Below, one piece after another: positions 31,816 through 43,867 of a stretch of 47,129 nt of DNA. Position 1 is the stretch's first letter. Each line of letters begins with the position of its first letter. This DNA is from JAVBWI01 sp036677445. GTDB taxonomy: Bacteria > Bacillota > Clostridia > Christensenellales > CAG-138. The notes under the pieces were generated by a model. That model was given only the letters and a program-made list of their open reading frames with translations, was not told the origin of the DNA and made no database searches. A program made the translations under genes and the position numbers. The DNA lies in NCBI GenBank assembly GCA_036677445.1, contig JAVBWI010000016.1, positions 1 through 47,129 on the forward strand, in the 5' to 3' direction.

Positions 31816-32961
31816 TTATTCCGCGAACCCCAGCATGCGGCAATACGCTTCCAGGCCGTATAGCAGAGAGTCTTCATTATAATCGAAATGCGGGCTGTGC
31901 AGCGGCGGGTAGCCGCTGTATTCCCCCACGCCCACGAAAAAGAACAGGCCGGGGATCTCCTGCTGATAGAACGAAAAATCCTCGCCGATCATCAGGTGCT
32001 GCATGGGGTGCAGATCCGCCTTCATCAAGAGCTGGAACTCCTCGGTCATATCCAGCGGGTTTTCTACGCTGTAATACAGCTGTACTTCGTTGAATTCCGT
32101 CGTGATACCGGTCGCAAGCTCAAATCCCGCGAGTATCTTGCGTATGCGGTCCATGATCTGCTCGCGCATTTCGCTTGAGAAGGTACGCAGCGTACCGCTC
32201 ATTACCACCCTGTCGCAAATGATGTTGCGCGCCTCGCCGCCGTGGATCTTGCCTATTGTAAGCACTACCGGCTCGTCGGGGCTGGTGGAGCGGGATACTA
32301 CCGTTTGCAGTACCGAAATCAGCTCCGCGGCGGCCACTACGGCGTCGATCCCTTTGTCGGGGCTGGCGCCGTGCGCGCTTTTGCCGATCACCGTCAGGTC
32401 GAACCCGCAGGATTGCGCCATAAACGTTCCCCGCCGCACGCCAAGCTGCCCGGGCTTCAATTCCGGCCAGACATGCAGGGCGTATATGCGGTCCACCCGC
32501 GGATCGCGCAGCGCGCCGTCGCTGATCATTTTGCGCGCGCCGCCGCCCCCTTCCTCACCGGGCTGGAACAGCAGCACCACGTTGACCGTGAGCGCTTCGC
32601 GCCGCGCATGGATGAGCTTTGCCATGAGCAGCGCCACCGTGATATGCCCGTCATGCCCGCAGGCGTGCATTTTGCCGGGATGCACGGAGGCATAGGGCGT
32701 TTTTGTCCACTCTTCGACGGGCAGCGCGTCAATATCCGCGCGAAACGCAATGGTTTCTTTCGCACCCGGCGCATAGAATACCGCCTTGACGCCGGTGCCC
32801 GCGAGCTTTATAAGCTTATCCGGCTGCTGCGCCTCAAGGTAGCGCAGGATGTATGCCTGTGTCTGATATTCTTCAAATGCGATTTCGGGGATGCGGTGAA
32901 GCTCCCGCCGTACGCGGATACATTCTTCCCGCATGGACAAAACCACGCTGCTCAATTGCAT
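31816..32961 (-). CDS. M20 family amidohydrolase
   Basis: 381 residues of the M20D aminoacylase/hippurate hydrolase group, which cleaves amide bonds of N-acylated amino acids or related conjugates. The metal site is clear: RADIDALPVEE (about 73-83), MHACGHDGH (about 98-106), QPGEEGGGGARKMI (about 133-146), ALHVWPEL (about 161-168) and HSPHFDYNED (about 355-364). A lid/dimerisation domain lies between (GKSAHGASPDKGIDAV). Start ATG 32961 has GGAG nine to ten bases upstream. It is monocistronic and reads away from carD. The substrate is unknown. Confidence 0.9.
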   Translation of the reverse strand: MQLSSVVLSMREECIRVRRELHRIPEIAFEEYQTQAYILRYLEAQQPDKLIKLAGTGVKAVFYAPGAKETIAFRADIDALPVEEWTKTPYASVHPGKMHACGHDGHITVALLMAKLIHARREALTVNVVLLFQPGEEGGGGARKMISDGALRDPRVDRIYALHVWPELKPGQLGVRRGTFMAQSCGFDLTVIGKSAHGASPDKGIDAVVAAAELISVLQTVVSRSTSPDEPVVLTIGKIHGGEARNIICDRVVMSGTLRTFSSEMREQIMDRIRKILAGFELATGITTEFNEVQLYYSVENPLDMTEEFQLLMKADLHPMQHLMIGEDFSFYQQEIPGLFFFVGVGEYSGYPPLHSPHFDYNEDSLLYGLEAYCRMLGFAE

Positions 32962-33137
32962 ACTGCTTTACTCCATTACAACACGCTGTTTCGCGGGCCG
33001 CTTTTTAGACGGCACGCTCCCCAACAGTATAGACGCATACGGCGGGCAGCGTCAATGTCATATGACTCCAAACACGCCTTGGCGCGCTGTGCGCGGCAGA
33101 GGCTTGCAAAAAGCATACCTGGAATTCACTTGAAACT

Positions 33138-33175
33138 GTACTCGAAACCATGTGCTCGAAACATGTGCTCGAAAC
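33138..33175. repeat. Three direct repeats GTRCTCGAAAC upstream of carD
   Basis: GTACTCGAAAC (33138-33148), GTGCTCGAAAC (33152-33162) and GTGCTCGAAAC (33165-33175), with periods of 14 and 13 bases, end 13 bases before the -35 box of the first carD promoter. They could be regulator binding sites. No other content was seen in 32962-33137. Confidence 0.55.
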
Positions 33176-33188
33176 AGGAAGAATTACG

Positions 33189-33218
33189 TTGACAAACGGA
33201 AAAACACTGTGATAAAAT
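33189..33218 (+). promoter_or_regulatory. carD promoter 1
   Basis: TTGACA (33189-33194), 18 bases, TAAAAT (33213-33218). Confidence 0.65.
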
Positions 33219-33227
33219 ACGGTTTTA

Positions 33228-33256
33228 TTGACATAGCGCGCCCAGTCCGCTATCAT
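33228..33256 (+). promoter_or_regulatory. carD promoter 2
   Basis: TTGACA (33228-33233), 17 bases, TATCAT (33251-33256). Start of transcription would be near 33263, leaving a short leader to carD. Confidence 0.6.
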
Positions 33257-33300
33257 AAGAATAGGTTCTTATGTATATTCGCGAGGAAGGAGGCGCGCTC

Positions 33301-33768
33301 ATGTTTAAAATCGGCGAACGGGTGTGTTATCCCATGCACGGCGTGGGGGTGGTGGAAGCCATACAGGAGCAGGAAGTACTGGGCGAAACCGCCCGGTATT
33401 ATATGTTACGCTTCGTACTGGGCAAGATGACGGCGATGGTGCCGGTCGATGCTGCCAGAAGCGTCGGCCTCCGTCCCGTAATAGATGAAGACGAATGTGA
33501 GCGTGTCAAAGCCTATATGCTGGAAGACGCTCTTCCGGAAAGCGACAACTGGAATCAGCGCTATCGCGAAAACCTCGAGAAACTCCGCCAGGGCGAGATT
33601 TACGGCGTGGCCGACGTGGTCAAGAGCCTCATCCGCCGGGACAGGGATAAGGGGCTTTCCGCCGGTGAGCGCAAGATGTTCCTTACGGCCAAACAGGTGT
33701 TGCTTGCGGAATTGGTTGCGGCAAGCGGAAAGGAGGAAGCAGCGTTTTTAGCCGCCATGGGAGAATAA
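33301..33768 (+). CDS. carD: CarD-family transcriptional regulator
   Basis: 155 residues. CarD/CdnL proteins bind RNA polymerase beta subunit through an N-terminal Tudor-like domain and stabilise open promoter complexes. Here the RNAP-interaction domain is FKIGERVCYPMHGVGVVEAI (about 2-21) with the beta strands to about 60 (MTAMVPVDAARSVGLRPV). The helical C-terminal domain contains RRDRDKGLSAGERKMFLTAKQVLLAEL (about 115-141), including the usual 'K.LS..E..M...A...L..EL' pattern. Start ATG 33301 has GGAAGGAGG seven bases upstream. It is followed after 29 bases by the yacL-like gene, the common clostridial pairing. Confidence 0.93.
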   Translation: MFKIGERVCYPMHGVGVVEAIQEQEVLGETARYYMLRFVLGKMTAMVPVDAARSVGLRPVIDEDECERVKAYMLEDALPESDNWNQRYRENLEKLRQGEIYGVADVVKSLIRRDRDKGLSAGERKMFLTAKQVLLAELVAASGKEEAAFLAAMGE

Positions 33769-33797
33769 AACATCATACTTAAAGAGGTGAACTGCTT

Positions 33798-34883
33798 TTG
33801 GTACGAAAGATACTGCGAATTGTGACGGCGATGGTCGGTGCCGCGCTCGGATGTGGATTGATCATACTGATTGATAACATTATCGTCGCATTCGGCGCGA
33901 CCAGCCTGCACGTTTCCCTGCTCACATGGGCGCTGGTTATGATCTATGTATTGGGTGCACTTATTTTTGCAATCATTTTTTATATTATCTCACCCAAAAC
34001 CATAGACGGCATAGCGCGTTGGATCCAGGACACCGAGGATTCTCTTACGAAAATGCCCCTGTCGGACATTTTCTTTACAGTGCTTGGGCTGATCATCGGG
34101 CTTTTGGTCGCGCTGCTTTTAAGCACACTGGTCAGCAGGATTCCCCTGCCCTGGCTTGTGGCCCCTATCAATGTGGGGCTGTATGTGCTTTGCGGCTATT
34201 TGGGGGTCAGCATCACGGTCAAACGGCGCAGCGAGATCGGAGAGCCGGGCTGGCTGCGCGCTTCGCAAAAAGCCGGCCGCATCGGTACGGCCGCACGGCC
34301 GAAAATACTGGATACCTCCGTCATTATCGACGGCCGCATATTCGATATCTGCCAGACCGGCGTGATGGAAGGCAGGCTGATCGTGCCGGGGTTCGTGCTG
34401 CAGGAGCTGCGGCACATCGCGGACAGCGCCGATTCCCTCAAACGCGGCCGGGGGCGGCGGGGGCTGGATATTTTGCACCGCATGCAGAAGGAGCTCACAA
34501 TGTCCGTGCATGTGGAGGAACGCGACTATGAGGATATCGCCGAGGTCGACGCGAAACTGCTTCGTCTGGCACAGGAAATGGGCGGCGTCGTCATTACAAA
34601 CGATTATAACCTCAACAAGGTTGCAAGCGTGCAAAGCGTGCCGGTATTCAACATCAACGAGCTGGCCAACGCCATTAAACCCGTCGTACTGCCCGGCGAG
34701 GAAATGACCGTCGCCGTAGTCAAAGAAGGCAAAGAAGCCGGCCAGGGCGTAGGGTATTTGGATGACGGCACCATGATCGTGGTGGAAAGCGGCAAGCGCT
34801 ACATCGGCGAAACGGTGGAGTCCGTCGTCACAAGCGTGCTGCAGACAGCGGCAGGGAGGATGATATTTGCCAAATTGAAATGA
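33798..34883 (+). CDS. yacL: PIN-TRAM domain membrane protein (YacL-like)
   Basis: 361 residues. Four membrane segments lie at the N-terminus (about 5-30, 38-62, 92-114, 118-136). A PIN ribonuclease-fold domain (about 168-290) shows the acidic residues: ILDTSVIIDGRIFD, VLQELRHIAD, AEVDAKLLRLAQ and ITNDYNLNKVA. A C-terminal TRAM RNA-binding domain follows (about 300-355; GQGVGYLDDGTMIVVESGKRYIG). The YacL family is conserved in Bacillota, near carD or the isoprenoid genes ispD/ispF; its RNA target is unknown. The start is TTG 33798, with AGAGGTG upstream. It ends in a terminator. Confidence 0.92.
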   Translation: MVRKILRIVTAMVGAALGCGLIILIDNIIVAFGATSLHVSLLTWALVMIYVLGALIFAIIFYIISPKTIDGIARWIQDTEDSLTKMPLSDIFFTVLGLIIGLLVALLLSTLVSRIPLPWLVAPINVGLYVLCGYLGVSITVKRRSEIGEPGWLRASQKAGRIGTAARPKILDTSVIIDGRIFDICQTGVMEGRLIVPGFVLQELRHIADSADSLKRGRGRRGLDILHRMQKELTMSVHVEERDYEDIAEVDAKLLRLAQEMGGVVITNDYNLNKVASVQSVPVFNINELANAIKPVVLPGEEMTVAVVKEGKEAGQGVGYLDDGTMIVVESGKRYIGETVESVVTSVLQTAAGRMIFAKLK

Positions 34884-34916
34884 ACGGCGGTCAAATTCTG
34901 CGGCCGTTCGTTTTTT
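34882..34916 (+). terminator. Terminator after yacL
   Basis: GAACGGC (34882-34888) pairs with GCCGTTC (34903-34909), then G and six Ts. It overlaps the yacL stop codon by two bases. Confidence 0.7.
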
Positions 34917-34937
34917 GCTGCAACAAAAAAATTACAT

Positions 34938-34966
34938 TTGACACTTGTGTGCGGCGGTGATATTAT
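34938..34966 (+). promoter_or_regulatory. rpoBC promoter
   Basis: TTGACA (34938-34943), 17 bases, TATTAT (34961-34966). It predicts a leader of about 195 bases before rpoB, with a GCACAT/ATGTGC hairpin at its 5' end. Confidence 0.75.
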
Positions 34967-35034
34967 TATAAACTGCACATGTATGGGATGATGTGCGCTT
35001 ATGCCCTTTTGGAGGGAGATAATACGCGCACAGT

Positions 35035-35167
35035 ATGCAAACGCATACATTTGGCAATACTCCAATCGGTACATTGGCAAAACCGACCAATGCGGCCCAG
35101 CCCGACGGAGTTGGAACTATCTTTGTGAATGATTTTGATGCGTACGCATCGGTTAGGAGTGAACGCG

Positions 35168-35178
<11 letters not shown>
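35035..35178 (+). CDS. Possible leader peptide overlapping the rpoB start
   Basis: A 47-codon frame from ATG 35035 (starting MQTHTFGNTPIGTLAKP) ends in TGA at 35176-35178, overlapping the first codons of rpoB in another frame by 11 bases. GGAGGGAG lies 16 bases upstream, which is far for a binding site. No family match comes to mind. Overlap with rpoB would allow translational coupling, but the frame may be chance. Confidence 0.25.
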
Positions 35179-38872
<3,694 letters not shown>

Positions 38873-38904
38873 CAGAGGCACCGCAGGGAAGGGAGAGACG
38901 CGAA

Positions 38905-41900
38905 TTGTTTGAACTGACAAATTTCGATGCTATACAGATCGGCCTGGCGTCGCCGGATAAAATACGCGAATGGTCCCACGGCGAGGTGAAAAAGCCGGAG
39001 ACCATCAATTACCGTACGTTAAAACCGGAAAAAGACGGTCTGTTCTGCGAGCGTATATTCGGACCCACCAAGGATTGGGAGTGCCATTGCGGCCGTTACA
39101 AGCGGGTGCGTTACAAGGGCGTCGTGTGCGACAAATGCGGCGTGGAGGTTACCCGCGCAAAGGTGCGCCGCGAGCGTATGGGCCATATCGAGCTGGCCGC
39201 GCCCGTTTCGCACATCTGGTATTTCAAGGGCATCCCCTGCCGCATGAAGATGCTGCTGGATATGTCCCCCCGCGCGCTGGAGAAAATACTGTATTTCGCC
39301 AACTTTGTGGTCATTGACCCGGGCGCTACCCCGCTTACGCACAAGAGTCTCCTGACTGATAAGGAATACCGCGAGGCGCAGCAGAAGTACGGCGCGAAGG
39401 CTTTTAAGGCGGGTATGGGCGCCGAGGCCATCAAGGAGCTGCTCAAGCAGATCAATTTGGCGGAGCTGGAGACACAGTTGCGCGAAGAAATCCGCGACGC
39501 TTCCGGCCAGAAGCGCGCCAACGCCATCAAACGGCTGGAAGTCGTGGAAGCATTTTTGAAATCCGGCAACAAGCCGGAATGGATCATACTGGATGTGGTG
39601 CCGGTTATCCCGCCGGAACTCCGGCCTATGGTGCAGCTCGACGGCGGCCGCTTTGCGACCTCCGATTTAAACGACCTGTACCGCCGCGTCATCAACCGCA
39701 ACAACCGACTCAAAAGGCTGCTGGAGTTGAAAGCGCCGGATATCATCGTGCGCAATGAAAAGCGTATGCTGCAGGAGGCTGTGGATGCGCTCATCGACAA
39801 CGGCCGCCGCGGCCGACCCGTAACGGGCCCAGGCAACCGGCCGCTCAAGTCCCTTTCGGATATGTTGCGCGGCAAGCAGGGACGCTTCCGTCAGAACCTT
39901 TTGGGCAAGCGCGTGGACTATTCCGGCCGTTCGGTTATCGTGGTAGGTCCCGAGCTCAAAATGTACCAGTGCGGCCTGCCCAAGGAAATGGCGCTGGAGC
40001 TTTTCAAGCCCTTCGTGATGAAGAAACTGGTAGAAGAAGGCCACGCCCACAACATCAAGAGCGCCAAGCGTATGGTCGAGCGCGTGCGCCCCGAGGTTTG
40101 GGGCGTGCTGGAGGGCGTTATCAAGGATCACCCCGTGCTCCTGAACCGCGCGCCTACGCTGCACCGTCTTGGTATTCAGGCATTCGAGCCGGTATTGGTC
40201 GAGGGGCGTGCGCTCAAACTCCATCCGTTGGTCTGCACGGCATACAACGCGGACTTTGACGGCGACCAGATGGCCGTGCACGTGCCGCTTTCGGTTGAAG
40301 CGCAGGCGGAAGCGCGTTTCCTCATGCTCGCTTCCAACAATATATTGAAGCCGCAGGATGGCAAGCCGGTCGTTTCCCCCACGCAGGACATGGTCATCGG
40401 CTGCTATTACCTTACGCTGGACCGCCCCGGCGCGAAAGGCGAAGGCAAGGCTTTCCACAGCGAGAACGAGGCGATCATGGCCTATCAAACCGGCATAGTC
40501 GCGCTACAGGCCAAGATAAAGGTGCGCGTAGAACGCATATGGGAGGGGCAGCCCCGCCGCAAGGTAATCGACACCACCGTGGGCCGCTTACTGTTCAACA
40601 ATGCAATACCGCAGGATCTTGGCTATGAAGACCGCTCGAAGGAAGAGAACATTTTCAAGCTTGAGATCGACCGCCTGGTACTGAAAAAAGATCTGGGCAA
40701 AATCGTGGAGAGCTGCTACCGCAAGCACGGCCCCACCGTGACCTCCCAGGTGCTGGATCGCATCAAGAAGCTGGGCTTTGAATATTCCACCCGCGGCGGC
40801 ATTACGGTCGGTTTCCAGGACATTACCGTACCCAAGGAAAAACCGGCGCTGCTGCAGGAGGCGGAAAACGAGGTCGTCAATATCGACAACCTGTTCCGCA
40901 GCGGTTTGTTTTCGGATGCGGAGCGCAAGCAGCGCGTTATCAAGGTTTGGGAAAAAACCACAGGCTTGGTCACCGATGCGCTGATGAAGTCGCTCGATCC
41001 GTTTAACCCCATTTACATGATGGCAAACTCCGGCGCGCGCGGCAGCACCGCGCAGATCAGGCAGCTTGCCGGTATGCGCGGCTTGATGGCGGACCCTTCC
41101 GGCCAGATCATTGAGGTGCCTATCCGTGCGAACTTCCGTGAGGGCCTTACGGTGCTTGAGTTCTTCATCTCCTCGCACGGCGCGCGCAAAGGCTTGGCCG
41201 ATACCGCGCTTAGAACGGCGGACTCCGGCTATCTGACCCGCCGCCTGGTGGATGTTTCGCAGGACGTTATCGTTCGCGACGAGGATTGCTTCGCTTCGCG
41301 CGGAGAGGCGGTCAAGGGCATGCGCTTTAGCGCCATCCGCGAGGGCAACAAAGTTATAGAGCCGCTGGGCGCGCGCCTCTTGGGCCGTTATACGGCGGAG
41401 AAGGTGCTGCATCCGGAAACGGGCGAAGTGCTCGTACCTGCGAATAAAATGCTTACCGTGGACGATTGCGGGCTGATCGATCAATCCGGCGTGGAGAGCG
41501 TTAGCTGCCGTACGGTGTTCACCTGCCGCAGCGAGCATGGCATCTGCGCCAAGTGCTACGGTTCGAACCTGGCGACCGGCAACGAGGTGGACATCGGCGA
41601 AGCGGTAGGCATTATCGCCGCACAGGCCATCGGTGAGCCGGGCACGCAGCTCACCATGCGTACGTTCCATACGGGCGGCGTCGCAGGCGACGATATCACA
41701 CAGGGTCTTCCCCGCGTGGAGGAGCTCTTCGAGGCGAGAAAGCCCAAGGGCCTTGCCGTGATTTCCGAAATCAACGGTGTCGTAAAGCTCAACGACTCCA
41801 AGAAAAAGCGTGAAGCCATCATCAGCAACGAGGACGGCGAGAGCGAAACATACCTCATTCCCTTCGGCTCCAAATTGAAGGTCAAGGATGGAGATGTGGT

Positions 41901-42429
41901 GGAGGCGGGCGACGAGCTGACGGAAGGTTCCATCAACCCGCACGATATCCTCAAAATCAAGGGCGTCAAGGGCGTGCAGGCTTACATGCTTAAAGAAGTG
42001 CAGAGCGTATACCGCCTGCAGGGCGTTGAGATATCCGACAAGCATATTGAAATCATCATCCGCCAGATGCTGCGTAAAGTGCAGATTGAGGATGCGGGCG
42101 ATACGGATATGCTGCCCGGCGAACTCATCGACATTTTCCGCTTCGAGCGCGAGAATGAGGCCGTCATCATGAACGGCGGCCAGCCTGCGGTGGCCAAGCG
42201 CAAGCTGCTGGGCATTACAAAGGCGAGCCTTGCTACCGACTCCTTCCTTTCTGCCGCTTCCTTCCAGGAAACGACGCGGGTGCTCACAGAGGCTGCCATC
42301 AAAGGCAAGATCGATCCGCTGGTGGGTCTTAAGGAGAACGTCATTATTGGAAAGCTGATCCCCGCGGGCATCGGGCTCAAGCGGTATAAAAACGTAGAGG
42401 TGCACGAGACTGCCGCCGACGACAGATAA
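38905..42429 (+). CDS. rpoC: RNA polymerase beta' subunit
   Basis: 1174 residues, normal for Bacillota. The N-terminal zinc site is CHCGRYKRVRYKGVVCDKCG (about 60-79). The catalytic Mg2+ loop is NADFDGDQMAVH (about 448-459). The bridge-helix and trigger-loop region (SSHGARKGLADTALRTADSG, about 755-774) is intact, and a second zinc cluster uses CRTVFTCRSEHGICAKCYG (about 870-888). The start is TTG 38905 with GGGAGAG upstream. It is followed 13 bases later by an unusual membrane protein gene rather than by the L7Ae gene. Confidence 0.98.
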   Translation: MFELTNFDAIQIGLASPDKIREWSHGEVKKPETINYRTLKPEKDGLFCERIFGPTKDWECHCGRYKRVRYKGVVCDKCGVEVTRAKVRRERMGHIELAAPVSHIWYFKGIPCRMKMLLDMSPRALEKILYFANFVVIDPGATPLTHKSLLTDKEYREAQQKYGAKAFKAGMGAEAIKELLKQINLAELETQLREEIRDASGQKRANAIKRLEVVEAFLKSGNKPEWIILDVVPVIPPELRPMVQLDGGRFATSDLNDLYRRVINRNNRLKRLLELKAPDIIVRNEKRMLQEAVDALIDNGRRGRPVTGPGNRPLKSLSDMLRGKQGRFRQNLLGKRVDYSGRSVIVVGPELKMYQCGLPKEMALELFKPFVMKKLVEEGHAHNIKSAKRMVERVRPEVWGVLEGVIKDHPVLLNRAPTLHRLGIQAFEPVLVEGRALKLHPLVCTAYNADFDGDQMAVHVPLSVEAQAEARFLMLASNNILKPQDGKPVVSPTQDMVIGCYYLTLDRPGAKGEGKAFHSENEAIMAYQTGIVALQAKIKVRVERIWEGQPRRKVIDTTVGRLLFNNAIPQDLGYEDRSKEENIFKLEIDRLVLKKDLGKIVESCYRKHGPTVTSQVLDRIKKLGFEYSTRGGITVGFQDITVPKEKPALLQEAENEVVNIDNLFRSGLFSDAERKQRVIKVWEKTTGLVTDALMKSLDPFNPIYMMANSGARGSTAQIRQLAGMRGLMADPSGQIIEVPIRANFREGLTVLEFFISSHGARKGLADTALRTADSGYLTRRLVDVSQDVIVRDEDCFASRGEAVKGMRFSAIREGNKVIEPLGARLLGRYTAEKVLHPETGEVLVPANKMLTVDDCGLIDQSGVESVSCRTVFTCRSEHGICAKCYGSNLATGNEVDIGEAVGIIAAQAIGEPGTQLTMRTFHTGGVAGDDITQGLPRVEELFEARKPKGLAVISEINGVVKLNDSKKKREAIISNEDGESETYLIPFGSKLKVKDGDVVEAGDELTEGSINPHDILKIKGVKGVQAYMLKEVQSVYRLQGVEISDKHIEIIIRQMLRKVQIEDAGDTDMLPGELIDIFRFERENEAVIMNGGQPAVAKRKLLGITKASLATDSFLSAASFQETTRVLTEAAIKGKIDPLVGLKENVIIGKLIPAGIGLKRYKNVEVHETAADDR

Positions 42430-42442
42430 CGGGAGGGCGATC

Positions 42443-43183
42443 ATGGAACGTAACATTACAAAAGAAAGTTGCAAGCTTTACCATACTGTCTACTGCGATA
42501 TGCTGAACATGCCCGCCTGCGCAGGATGCGTAGCAAGCGGTGAAGAGAATTGTGATCAGATCATACAGGATCTGGACGTGCTCAAGGGCCTTTTGCCCGA
42601 AGGCGGCCTTCACCACCTGTTTGCGGGGGAAGACTGTGTACTTTGCAAGAGGGAGCCCGGCAAGCGCGCCTACTATGGCTTGCTGGATCTTGGCCACCCC
42701 GAGCCTAAGCGTACAAAGCGTTCGGTGATCGGGCTGAAGATCAAATCCACCGTCGGTTCTCTCATACCCGTGCAGCTGGGTGTATGCGGCGCCTGCCGCA
42801 GGCGCATACTTACATTGGAGTATTTGCCCGTCGCGCTGCCGTTGTTGGTTGGCATACTGGCGCTGTTGGCGCTGGCGCTGCCCGGCATATCCGATGCGCT
42901 TGAACGCGTGGCGATGATATTGCCGTTTGCCGTGTTTGTGGCCGCCGTGCTGATTGCCGTCGTTGCCGGCAAGGTAATCACCGGGGCGCTGAGCAAACGC
43001 TATGCGGAAGCAACGCGCCTGAACCCCTTCGAAATTCCTACGCTTCGTGATATGAAGGAGAAGGGATGGTTCCCGCTCAATGCGAGCGGGAAGCTGCTTC
43101 GCCTGGTATTCGTGAAAAAACGCATGCGTATGGGTGTGGGCACCGGCACGCCGGAAGATGCGACCTGCCCTGTTCAGGAGTGA
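42443..43183 (+). CDS. Unknown Cys-rich two-helix membrane protein
   Basis: 246 residues. The N-terminal 125 residues hold nine cysteines (CKLYHTVYC, MPACAGC, ENC, EDCVLC, GVCGAC), suggesting zinc-ribbon-like or iron-sulfur sites. Two membrane helices follow (about 130-148, YLPVALPLLVGILALLALAL; about 156-178, ILPFAVFVAAVLIAVVAGKV). A basic C-terminal tail faces the cytoplasm (GKLLRLVFVKKRMRMG). I do not recognise the family. ATG 42443 with GGGAGGG six to seven bases upstream, 13 bases after rpoC, so it is probably co-transcribed with RNA polymerase genes. A new promoter begins after it. Its place inside this conserved block is unusual. Confidence 0.75.
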   Translation: MERNITKESCKLYHTVYCDMLNMPACAGCVASGEENCDQIIQDLDVLKGLLPEGGLHHLFAGEDCVLCKREPGKRAYYGLLDLGHPEPKRTKRSVIGLKIKSTVGSLIPVQLGVCGACRRRILTLEYLPVALPLLVGILALLALALPGISDALERVAMILPFAVFVAAVLIAVVAGKVITGALSKRYAEATRLNPFEIPTLRDMKEKGWFPLNASGKLLRLVFVKKRMRMGVGTGTPEDATCPVQE

Positions 43184-43223
43184 GCTGTAACGGCAAAAGT
43201 CGCAGGAATCCAGCAAAAAGCCT

Positions 43224-43252
43224 TTGACAACATTCCGTTCAGGTGATAGAAT
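43224..43252 (+). promoter_or_regulatory. Promoter of the L7Ae-rpsL-rpsG unit
   Basis: TTGACA (43224-43229), 17 bases, TAGAAT (43247-43252). It implies a leader of about 190 bases before the L7Ae-like gene. Confidence 0.75.
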
Positions 43253-43370
43253 ACGCATGGTGCGCTTTTCGTGGACGTTTGTTCCGATGCGCCATGCGTA
43301 TGCTTGTTTTACACAGCGGTTTTTCCGCCCTGCGGGTACTTTGCGGTGCTGCCGTAAAGCGCAAATGGCA

Positions 43371-43451
43371 AAAGCGCCATGGATATGCCTTTCGGCTCAT
43401 GGGACTTGGCGCTAAATAAGTGTGATGAGCCGGAAAGGGTAATGGCGCTTT
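43371..43451 (+). promoter_or_regulatory. Leader hairpin hiding the RBS of the L7Ae-like gene
   Basis: AAAGCGCCAT (43371-43380) pairs perfectly with ATGGCGCTTT (43442-43451), which touches the start codon at 43452. Nested inside, CCTTTCGGCTCAT (43388-43400) pairs with ATGAGCCGGAAAGG (43425-43438, one bulged G), which contains the ribosome binding site GGAAAGG. An alternative pairing, AGCGCCA (43373-43379) with TGGCGCT (43407-43413), would compete with the outer stem. This has the form of a translational ON/OFF switch. Confidence 0.6.
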
Positions 43452-43694
43452 ATGCCCAAGGACCTATGCAAAAACGCCGTCGTGGGTACCAAGCAGGTAC
43501 TCAGGGCAATTCAGGCCGGTACGCTCGCGCGCGTGTACCTGGCCGATGATGCGGAGGCGTTCCTAAAAAACAAGCTCAAAACCGTTTGCTACGAGTACGA
43601 TATAGCGCTGGAGATAGTACCCACCATGCGCGAACTGGGCGAGTCGTGCGGCATTGATGTAGGCGCCGCCTGTGCGGGCGCGCCCAAGGAGTAA
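43452..43694 (+). CDS. L7Ae/L30e-like ribosomal protein (YbxF type)
   Basis: 80 residues of the L7Ae/L30e/Gadd45 fold. NAVVGTKQVLRAIQAGTLARVYLADDA (about 8-34) carries the RNA-binding 'G..Q..KAI..G....V..A.DA' pattern, and VPTMRELGESCGIDVGAACAG (about 56-76) is the loop that recognises kink-turns. In Bacillus the homologues YbxF and YlxQ bind kink-turn RNAs. The gene stands immediately upstream of rpsL, the usual bacterial position of ybxF. Start ATG 43452; its binding site is enclosed in the leader hairpin, suggesting feedback control. Confidence 0.9.
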   Translation: MPKDLCKNAVVGTKQVLRAIQAGTLARVYLADDAEAFLKNKLKTVCYEYDIALEIVPTMRELGESCGIDVGAACAGAPKE

Positions 43695-43867
43695 CGGGCG
43701 CCGTGTCCGTTCATGTTTGTTGATCTCTCCCTCAAAGGGTTGCAGGGAGTTTTCTTAACACATATATCCTGCGGCACTTTTGCCGCAAAGCGTTGCACGG
43801 TGACGTCGGGGCTTTTGCTGGAAGCCTTACGCCATCCCCGAAACAAGATTTTACAGGAGGAAATAGA

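Noticed and set aside
33138..33175. Short direct repeats as a possible CRISPR array
   Set aside because: Units are 11 bases with 2-3 base gaps and only three copies; there are no spacers and no cas genes.
40588..42474. 628-codon open frame on the minus strand
   Set aside because: It lies entirely opposite rpoC, lacks a ribosome binding site and recognisable motifs, and is the expected shadow of GC-rich third positions.
43421..43427. GTGATGA near the L7Ae leader as a C-box (kink-turn) signal
   Set aside because: No matching CTGA D-box could be found in the leader and the sequence is used in the main stem, so I do not claim a kink-turn.
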